Positions 1-4,052 of a stretch of 6,166 nucleotides of DNA are shown here, piece after piece. The position numbers and the translations under genes are program-made. The stretch comes from Herminiimonas sp. (GTDB lineage: Bacteria > Pseudomonadota > Gammaproteobacteria > Burkholderiales > Burkholderiaceae). Location: positions 1-6,166 of the forward strand of contig JACMQD010000067.1 in the NCBI GenBank assembly GCA_014377155.1. Direction: 5' to 3'. Under the pieces are notes generated by a model. It was not told the DNA's origin, did not search any database, and worked only from the letters and a program-made list of their open reading frames with translations. How positions within the stretch are numbered: the stretch's first letter is position 1; the number at the start of each line of letters is the position of its first letter.

Positions 1-357
1 GCACAACGCATCAATCTGCAACTTCAGACCCTGGAAACCAACCGCGTCGCATGGCAAGGTGAATTGTGGCCGGGACAGAAGCTGGAATGGGAAGTCAGCG
101 AAGACCCGCCGAAATCGACGTCAGCACCCAATGAACAGTCGTCATGGACCAGCACGGTCCGCTTCGAATTGCCCACGCTGGGCGTGATCACCGCCAGCAT
201 CTACCTCGACGGCGATCACGTGCGCATGCAGGTACGGGCGCCGACCGAGAACGCCGCCCTGCGCTTGCGCCAGAACGGCCACGACCTGGTGAACGCGCTC
301 GACGCCGCCGGATCGCCGCTCGATCTGCTCACCGTCAAAAGCGATGGGCAAACCTAA
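1..357 (+). CDS. fliK: Flagellar hook-length control protein FliK, C-terminal part (5' end outside window)
   Basis: The frame is open from base 1 to a TAA at 355-357, so these 118 codons are the C-terminal end of a longer protein whose start lies upstream. The visible part reads like the FliK C-terminal domain (Flg_hook family). A segment with WQGELWPGQ and EWEVSED leads into FELPTLGVITASIYLDG, an LG-centred beta-hairpin. After it come VRMQVRAPTENAALRL and a helical stretch ending DLLTV. In the family this domain contacts the FlhB cytoplasmic domain and switches the flagellar type III exporter from rod/hook to filament substrates, while the missing N-terminal part measures hook length. The 3' end overlaps the next gene by 14 bp, and that gene is itself FlhB-domain-like, which supports the call. 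A TTG at 64 could be read as a start, but the upstream codons fit the domain, so it is treated as internal. Identification is by motif recognition. Confidence 0.85.
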   Translation, partial: AQRINLQLQTLETNRVAWQGELWPGQKLEWEVSEDPPKSTSAPNEQSSWTSTVRFELPTLGVITASIYLDGDHVRMQVRAPTENAALRLRQNGHDLVNALDAAGSPLDLLTVKSDGQT

Positions 358-628
358 TCCGCTGCAAAACGCCGTCGCGCTGGCTTACCAGAGCGGCGAC
401 CTGGCACCGAAAATCGTCGCCAAGGGACGCGGTCTGGTCGCCGAACAGATCATTGCGCGCGCCAAGGAACATGGAGTTTTTGTCCACGAATCCAGAGAGC
501 TGGTCGCGCTGTTAATGCAGGTGGACCTCGATGGCCACATTCCACCTGCCTTGTATCGTGCCGTTGCCGAACTGCTTGCGTGGCTTTATCGTATCGAGAA
601 TGGGCAAGAGCCCTCCGACAAGGTATGA
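344..628 (+). CDS. fhlB: FhlB-like protein: free-standing FlhB cytoplasmic-domain homologue (EscU/YscU/HrcU family)
   Basis: This 94-residue protein corresponds almost wholly to the FlhB C-terminal cytoplasmic domain and has no membrane segments. It begins at what would be the FlhB cleavage site: NPLQNAVALAY at residues 5-15 aligns with the NPTHYAVAL-type motif. Next come APKIVAKGRGLVAEQI (21-36), RAKEHGVFVHESRELVALL (39-57) and IPPALYRAVAELLAWLY (66-82), all in the order typical of FlhB. The TH of the NPTH self-cleavage motif is replaced by LQ, so classical Asn-Pro autocleavage looks unlikely. Small proteins of this type are known beside flagellar genes (Helicobacter HP1575 and Bacillus YlqH are examples) and are thought to stand in for part of the FlhB switch domain. 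The ATG at 344 lies inside the end of fliK, suggesting translational coupling and a joint role in substrate switching. The stop is TGA at 626-628. The role is inferred from homology. Confidence 0.85.
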   Translation: MGKPNPLQNAVALAYQSGDLAPKIVAKGRGLVAEQIIARAKEHGVFVHESRELVALLMQVDLDGHIPPALYRAVAELLAWLYRIENGQEPSDKV

Positions 629-679
629 TAGTTGACCTAGTGTAATTGATTATTGCTCCCTTTCACGTTTTACACCTCT

Positions 680-1450
680 ATGCAGACGACGACAGTTGAC
701 GAATCCAGCCAGGAAGACCTGAGCCCTTTTCAGGTGAGTTCGCGCCGTGAAATCGTCGGATTGTTACGCAGTCTGGGCGACAGCAACCAACTCATCCGGA
801 TGGTCGTTAATAATGGCACAGAAGCCATCGTGACATCGGTGCTGGCCGTGGACGACATGTCCGGCATCGTGGTGATCGATTGCGCCGCGTCATCGGTTCG
901 CAACGCGCTCATCGCCGAGAGCGGCAACATTTCGTTCGAAACCGTGCATGACAATATCCGCATCCTGTTCTTTGCCGATCAGGTCGAGGAATGCATCTAT
1001 GAAGATCGTCCCGCCTTCACGATGGCGATTCCGGCCAGCATGATCCGCCTGCAGCGACGTGAATATTACCGGGTATCGACACCGGTGGCCAACCCGGTAC
1101 GTTGCACGATCCACATCCCCCATACGAAGGACGAGGTAGCGACGACGGTGTCGGTCGCGTTGCAAAATGTCAGCGGCGGCGGACTAGCGATCGTGGACGA
1201 CAAGGGACAGCTCGATCCGACCGTGGGACGTATCTATAACGATTGCCGGATCGATTTGCCTGGCGGGACGCTGGTGGTCGCCGCCCTGCAAATCCGCAAT
1301 ATGCAAGACATCAAAAAGAATAATGGCAAGATTGTTCGCCGGCTCGGCTGTCTGTTCGTGGAATTGCCGAAACCGATGATGGCAGCGATTCAGCGCTATA
1401 TCACCAAACTGGAACGCGAACAGAATGCGCGCTCGGCAGGCTCCCGGTGA
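680..1450 (+). CDS. ycgR: YcgR-like flagellar brake protein, PilZ domain c-di-GMP receptor
   Basis: From the ATG at 680 the product is 256 residues, near the roughly 240-250 usual for YcgR. The N-terminal half (about 15-115) fits the YcgR/FlbR beta-barrel domain. The PilZ domain follows. QRREYYRVSTP carries the RxxxR c-di-GMP signature (Arg127 and Arg131, preceded by Arg126), and LQNVSGGGLAI carries the (D/N)xSxxG motif (Asn163, Ser165, Gly168). Both halves of the ligand site are intact. The C-terminal helix (AAIQRYITKLEREQ) is also typical. In the family, ligand-bound YcgR acts at the rotor/stator interface (FliG, FliM, MotA) to slow or bias the motor. It lies 51 bp after the fhlB-like gene on the same strand and may share its transcript. 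Start choice is uncertain: a TTG at 653 is in frame, and neither site has a clear Shine-Dalgarno. The ATG fits family length better. No terminator or strong promoter was recognised in the 51-bp gap. Confidence 0.88.
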   Translation: MQTTTVDESSQEDLSPFQVSSRREIVGLLRSLGDSNQLIRMVVNNGTEAIVTSVLAVDDMSGIVVIDCAASSVRNALIAESGNISFETVHDNIRILFFADQVEECIYEDRPAFTMAIPASMIRLQRREYYRVSTPVANPVRCTIHIPHTKDEVATTVSVALQNVSGGGLAIVDDKGQLDPTVGRIYNDCRIDLPGGTLVVAALQIRNMQDIKKNNGKIVRRLGCLFVELPKPMMAAIQRYITKLEREQNARSAGSR

Positions 1451-1668
1451 TTTTTTGGCAATGCATATCTGCGTGCCCAATTGTCGGACGAGTTGCTGTT
1501 CATCACGACGAGGAAACTCGCGACTTACATGGAATAGAGCTGCGCAGCGGCGAGCTATTCAAACAATTTTTTTGCGTCTTCTCACGTCTAGTTCAATCGT
1601 AGCCTTCCTAGCACCTGTCGAACTTTTCAGCCCTCCTTGGTTGGTCACGATTGCGCAGTTCAGCAATA
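1451..1668. other. Convergent intergenic region between ycgR-like gene and DUF4114 gene
   Basis: This 218-bp stretch separates two genes that converge on it. No credible coding frame was found; the plus-strand reading frame across it begins inside the PilZ gene in another frame and resembles nothing recognised. Two imperfect hairpins are visible. One lies at 1455-1480 right after a run of six T (GGCA and GCA arms pairing with TGC and TGCC around a TATC loop). The other, at 1532-1560, is described separately. The rest shows no recognised signal. Confidence 0.6.
1532..1573 (+). terminator. Possible terminator of the fliK-fhlB-ycgR transcript (imperfect hairpin plus T-run)
   Basis: GAATAG (1532-1537) and CTATTC (1555-1560) form a perfect outer 6-bp stem. 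With small bulges, CT and GC on the left can continue pairing with GC and AG on the right around a GC-rich centre. Seven T lie at 1567-1573, but six bases (AAACAA) separate them from the stem, so this is not a textbook intrinsic terminator. Its position about 80 bp after the ycgR stop, in a convergent gap, makes it the best candidate here. Confidence 0.35.
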
Positions 1669-3177
1669 TCAAACCTGGACGTTGGTCATGAATTTTTGTG
1701 CCTGTGGCACCTGATAGGCCTGCAGCGCCGCTTCGACTTTCCTGTCCACAGTGCCGCCCGTGATCTTCACCTGCGTGGCTTCCTCCGTCTTTTTAACTGA
1801 GGCAGCGGTGTTGGTCGGCGCACTTACTGCACCCGATGGATTGACCGTACCGGTATTGGGCGAATTGACGCGGCCCTCGCCGACGCCAGGATTGGTGCCA
1901 TCGCCCAAGCCTGAACGGTTGTCTTTTTGCGCGGCTGTCGCCACGGTCGGGGCTTTGACTGCAACCGACAGTGCCGCCGGAGTGAGCGGCTTTGCCGGCG
2001 CGGCGACCGCGGTAGCAACTAGCTTGGCCACGACTGGCGACACGGCTGCGGGCGACTTGGCGGCAGATGGATTCAAGGTGCCGGTATTAGGCGACGTGAC
2101 CGTGCCGCTGCCTTTGCCCGGGTTGGTGCCATCGCCTAGACCCGACCGATTGTCTTTTTCAGGTGATGCCGTGATCACCGCTGTCTTCGCAGGAGCGACC
2201 GGAGGCGCGACCGGGATAAACGGTTTTGCGACGGCGACGACAGGGATGGCAACGGGCTTGGCCATTACCGCCGCCACAGCAACTAACGGTTTCGCCACTG
2301 ACGGGATCGCTACCGGCGCTGGATTTGCAGCTGAAACGATAGATGCCGAAGCCGGCTTCGGGATAGCAATTTGTGCAACCTGGGGCGCGCCGACGACGGG
2401 GACTGCGGGTGCTGGCTTGGCGATCGCTGGCACTGAATCTGGGGCCGCCGCAGGTGTTTTAACAGCAGACGGGTTCAAGGTCCCGGTATTGGGTGAATTT
2501 GCCGTGCCGGACCCCTTGCCGGGGTTGGACCCATCACCCAGTCCAGAGCGATTGTCTTTGACTTCCGCTGCGGGCACGTTACGTACTGTAATGATGGCAT
2601 CGTTAAAATCACGGTCGCCACCGCCGCGCAGATCTTCGAATCCGACCTGCTGTCCGCCACCCGCGACGGCAGACGATTGCATATGCTGGAAATTATCCGA
2701 ATTAGCTGATGCGCCACCGGTACGGAAAAAATCACCCTGTCCGTTGTCGATGCCGAAATCGATCTTGGTGCCGGCGGCGAAGGACCCGATGTTGATTGTT
2801 CCGGTCTGGTTGTCGATGCCTACCAGCTGCCTGGTCTTGAAATTGTCTGTGGAAAAGTAGATCTTATTGTTATAGCCGGAATCGGATTTTTCGATCGTGA
2901 TCGAAACGGCATCTTTGCCAGTGGTGTAGCTGCCATCGCTGTTGGCAGTGCCACCGGTCTTCGTTGCGGCTGGCGTGGCAGCGCTGCCGTTGGCGCCATA
3001 CAGTCCCAGCTCTGCCGGCGACTTGCCTAGTGCGACAACCGATGCCGACTTGGTCGCCACAACAGGTTGCGATGCGGCCTGCGAAATCGATTTGACCGGC
3101 GGCGGCGTGGCCTTGTCAGCCTTCAAGGATTCTTGTGAGAGAGACTCGCTTTCAATCCGGCTAATCGACTCAGACAT
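1669..3177 (-). CDS. DUF4114 domain protein with three 32-residue Gly/Asn-rich repeats and Ala/Pro/Val linkers
   Basis: This is a 502-residue protein of unknown function. The Ser-rich, charged N-terminus has no Sec signal peptide or membrane segment. Residues about 90-200 look like a DUF4114 domain; the strongest mark is VGFEDLRGGGDRDFNDAIIT (178-197), with the family's FEDL-GGGD-DFND acidic signature. Three repeats follow at 207-238, 341-372 and 418-449, each opening KDNRSGLGDG and closing SPNTGT(L/V)NPS. They are joined by linkers of about 102 and 45 residues rich in Ala, Pro, Val and Lys (motifs such as AKPVAIP and VAKPL). The last 30 residues lose the low complexity and look helical. DUF4114 is often found in secreted or surface proteins, and its acidic signature suggests metal binding, but neither is shown here. 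The gene lies on the minus strand inside a flagellar cluster, downstream of fliE and converging on the ycgR-like gene, with its own upstream region. ATG at 3177 is supported by AGAAAGGG five bases upstream. Export by the flagellar apparatus or a type I system is speculation. Confidence 0.85.
   Translation of the reverse strand: MSESISRIESESLSQESLKADKATPPPVKSISQAASQPVVATKSASVVALGKSPAELGLYGANGSAATPAATKTGGTANSDGSYTTGKDAVSITIEKSDSGYNNKIYFSTDNFKTRQLVGIDNQTGTINIGSFAAGTKIDFGIDNGQGDFFRTGGASANSDNFQHMQSSAVAGGGQQVGFEDLRGGGDRDFNDAIITVRNVPAAEVKDNRSGLGDGSNPGKGSGTANSPNTGTLNPSAVKTPAAAPDSVPAIAKPAPAVPVVGAPQVAQIAIPKPASASIVSAANPAPVAIPSVAKPLVAVAAVMAKPVAIPVVAVAKPFIPVAPPVAPAKTAVITASPEKDNRSGLGDGTNPGKGSGTVTSPNTGTLNPSAAKSPAAVSPVVAKLVATAVAAPAKPLTPAALSVAVKAPTVATAAQKDNRSGLGDGTNPGVGEGRVNSPNTGTVNPSGAVSAPTNTAASVKKTEEATQVKITGGTVDRKVEAALQAYQVPQAQKFMTNVQV
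1831..1926 (-). repeat. Copy 3 of the 32-residue KDNRSGLGDG repeat (DUF4114 protein)
   Basis: Residues 418-449 of the DUF4114 protein. It matches copy 2 at 26 of 32 residues and is the most divergent copy, differing at repeat positions 15, 17, 19, 21, 28 and 32. The opening ten residues and the SPNTGT core are unchanged. Confidence 0.9.
2062..2157 (-). repeat. Copy 2 of the 32-residue KDNRSGLGDG repeat (DUF4114 protein)
   Basis: Residues 341-372 of the DUF4114 protein. It matches copy 1 at 29 of 32 residues. Among those 29 shared residues, 16 use a different synonymous codon, so this is an old duplication kept at the protein level. Confidence 0.92.
2464..2559 (-). repeat. Copy 1 of the 32-residue KDNRSGLGDG repeat (DUF4114 protein)
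   Basis: Residues 207-238 of the DUF4114 protein, directly after the DUF4114 domain. It starts 134 residues before copy 2, which in turn starts 77 residues before copy 3, so the repeats are spaced irregularly by low-complexity linkers. Confidence 0.92.
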
Positions 3178-3182
3178 GATGG

Positions 3183-3190
3183 CCCTTTCT
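3183..3190 (-). promoter_or_regulatory. Ribosome binding site of the DUF4114 gene
   Basis: On the minus strand AGAAAGGG ends five bases before the ATG at 3177. This purine-rich Shine-Dalgarno-like sequence decides the start. Confidence 0.65.
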
Positions 3191-3213
3191 GTGTTGAGCT
3201 TGCATCTGAGTAA

Positions 3214-3245
3214 ATCATACTGTTTAAAATTTCCACATGGAAATT
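3214..3245 (-). promoter_or_regulatory. Candidate sigma-70 type promoter with overlapping 18-bp dyad (possible operator), DUF4114 gene
   Basis: On the minus strand TATGAT (3214-3219) is a good -10 box. TTTCCA (3238-3243), 18 bp upstream, is a weak -35 matching four of six consensus bases. A perfect inverted repeat with 8-bp arms and a 2-bp centre, AATTTCCACATGGAAATT (plus strand, 3228-3245), covers the -35 position, which is where a repressor or activator could bind. Transcription would start near 3207, giving a leader of about 30 bases that contains the ribosome binding site. The dyad is seen directly; promoter function is inferred. Confidence 0.45.
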
Positions 3246-3384
3246 AAATTTGCGATTTAGGTTGAGTTTGCAGCGATATTCGTGGCATCAACTGTGAACG
3301 ATTGTGACATGCTGCAAGAGGAATGATTTTGCGACCTTGAGACAGGTCGACAAATAACCAAGAAGCATGTTGAGCACTGGCAAA

Positions 3385-3414
3385 CTCCGGCCTGGCGCAT
3401 GAGCCAGGCCGGAG
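3385..3414 (-). terminator. Stem-loop downstream of fliE, likely terminator
   Basis: A perfect 12-bp stem, CTCCGGCCTGGC (3385-3396) with GCCAGGCCGGAG (3403-3414), encloses a 6-base loop. It starts 34 bp beyond the fliE stop. On the minus strand only three T follow the stem, and on the plus strand four T follow after seven bases, so it lacks a strong U-tract in either direction. The stability and position still favour termination or 3'-end protection of the fliE transcript. Confidence 0.65.
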
Positions 3415-3447
3415 CGACGAATTTTGATCGCAGGAGACTGGCTCGCA

Positions 3448-3798
3448 CTACACCTGCATATTCATGATGTCTTGGTAAGCCGACACCATCTTGTTCCTCA
3501 CTTGGATCGTCGCCTGAAAAGCGATATTCGCCTTCTGTCCGGCGATCATCGTATCCGACAGACTGACGCTGTCGTCGCCCATGGCGAACTTCTGTCCGAG
3601 CCGTTCGGCATTCTTTTGAGCGCCGTTGACGGCATTGAGCTGGGCTGTCAGCGCATCGGAAAAATTGACTTTGCTGGCCGACGCCGACTTGTCGATTTCC
3701 GCCAGCGGATTGACGCCACCCGGCGCCTTCGTCGCCGCCGCCTTCAGCTGCGAAATCATCGCTTCGATCCGGCTGCTGTCGATTGCTCCTACCTTCAT
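3448..3798 (-). CDS. fliE: Flagellar hook-basal body protein FliE
   Basis: From the ATG at 3798 the product is 116 residues, close to the usual 100-115 of FliE. FliE is the basal-body adaptor that links the FliF MS ring to the proximal rod and is among the first substrates of the flagellar exporter. The C-terminal half is diagnostic: FSDALTAQLNAVN, then a central VSLSDTMIAGQKANIAFQ and the closing VRNKMVSAYQDIMNMQV, which fits the family ending EIM-MQV. The N-terminus (MKVGAIDSSRIEAMISQL) is helical and variable, as expected. A strong GGGAGGA lies three bases before the ATG and decides the start. A TTG at 3831 would add 11 residues that place the Shine-Dalgarno inside the gene, so it is rejected. 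The gene is divergent from fliF, the same arrangement as in enterobacteria, and ends before a 12-bp stem-loop. Confidence 0.95.
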   Translation of the reverse strand: MKVGAIDSSRIEAMISQLKAAATKAPGGVNPLAEIDKSASASKVNFSDALTAQLNAVNGAQKNAERLGQKFAMGDDSVSLSDTMIAGQKANIAFQATIQVRNKMVSAYQDIMNMQV

Positions 3799-3801
3799 AT
3801 G

Positions 3802-3808
3802 TCCTCCC
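3802..3808 (-). promoter_or_regulatory. Strong ribosome binding site of fliE
   Basis: GGGAGGA on the minus strand, three bases before the ATG at 3798. The near-consensus sequence selects this start over the upstream TTG at 3831. Confidence 0.75.
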
Positions 3809-3940
3809 GGTCCGGAGTACGCACTCCACAACCGCTACCTTAGCAGCGCCGCAGCAATCATGCGCCCGGATAAGCCACGCAAACATTGCTCTGTTCCAAC
3901 GATTAAAATCTGCCAACAAGCCGACAATCCGGTTGGGGCT

Positions 3941-3956
3941 TGGTAATGCCGTTGCG
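3941..3956 (+). promoter_or_regulatory. Candidate sigma-54-like promoter of fliF
   Basis: TGGTAATGCCGTTGCG has GG at 3942-3943 and GC at 3954-3955, exactly ten bases apart. TGG and TTGC match the -24 and -12 cores, while the CAC of the -24 box is changed. A second site, TGGCAATAGGCACGCT (3959-3974), also has GG-N10-GC with a better -24 (TGGCA) but a poor -12. Either would leave a fliF leader of roughly 70-90 bases. Function is inferred, and chance occurrence of such degenerate sites is real. Confidence 0.35.
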
Positions 3957-3966
3957 ACTGGCAATA
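3944..3966. repeat. Inverted repeat TAATGCC-N9-GGCAATA in the fliE/fliF gap
   Basis: The arms (3944-3950 and 3960-3966) match at six of seven positions around a nine-base centre. The repeat spans the candidate sigma-54-like site. It may be a regulator binding site or may simply reflect the two overlapping promoter-like sequences. Confidence 0.4.
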
Positions 3967-4052
3967 GGCACGCTACTCCGATTGAGGCTTGATCTGGCGA
4001 GGATACCGGTGCATACGACAACACCCTATAACAATAATTTGAAGGCACCATC

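Larger units (their letters stand above)
3178..3384. other. Upstream region of the DUF4114 gene, partly AT-rich
   Basis: This stretch lies between the DUF4114 start and the fliE terminator hairpin. The part from about 3200 to 3270 is visibly AT-rich compared with the flanking genes. It holds the candidate promoter and dyad listed separately. A small inverted repeat (GACCT at 3333-3337, AGGTC at 3344-3348) is also present. No credible gene was found in it on either strand. Confidence 0.6.
3799..4052. promoter_or_regulatory. Divergent fliE/fliF regulatory region
   Basis: These 254 bp separate the fliE and fliF starts and must hold both promoters. No coding frame is convincing. Sequences with GG-N10-GC (sigma-54) spacing occur on both strands and are discussed separately. 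For fliE (minus strand) the only one found has GG at 3866-3867 and GC at 3854-3855: a perfect TTGCT -12 element but a poor -24 apart from the GG. For fliF a sigma-70-like alternative is TTGATC (3988-3993) with CATACG 17 bp later, which is weak. Flagellar class II genes in many Burkholderiales are FlhDC-controlled; no clear FlhDC box was recognised. Confidence 0.6.

Noticed and set aside
1455..1480. Imperfect hairpin directly after the ycgR-like stop, considered as a terminator
   Set aside because: The six T lie before the hairpin on the plus strand and no T-run follows it, so it does not fit an intrinsic terminator in either direction.
1425..1691. Plus-strand open frame of 88 codons across the gap after the ycgR-like gene
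   Set aside because: It starts inside the PilZ gene in a different frame, runs over the DUF4114 stop, and its product resembles nothing known. No ribosome binding site was seen.
1831..2559. Regularly recurring blocks considered as a CRISPR array
   Set aside because: There are only three copies of about 96 bp, irregularly spaced, in frame within a coding gene, and diverged at synonymous sites. They are protein repeats.
1751..2860. Long open frame of 369 codons on the plus strand, opposite the DUF4114 gene
   Set aside because: It is an antisense shadow of the GC-rich, Ala/Pro/Gly-rich minus-strand gene. Its apparent repeats are reverse images of the real protein repeats, and it has no recognised domain.
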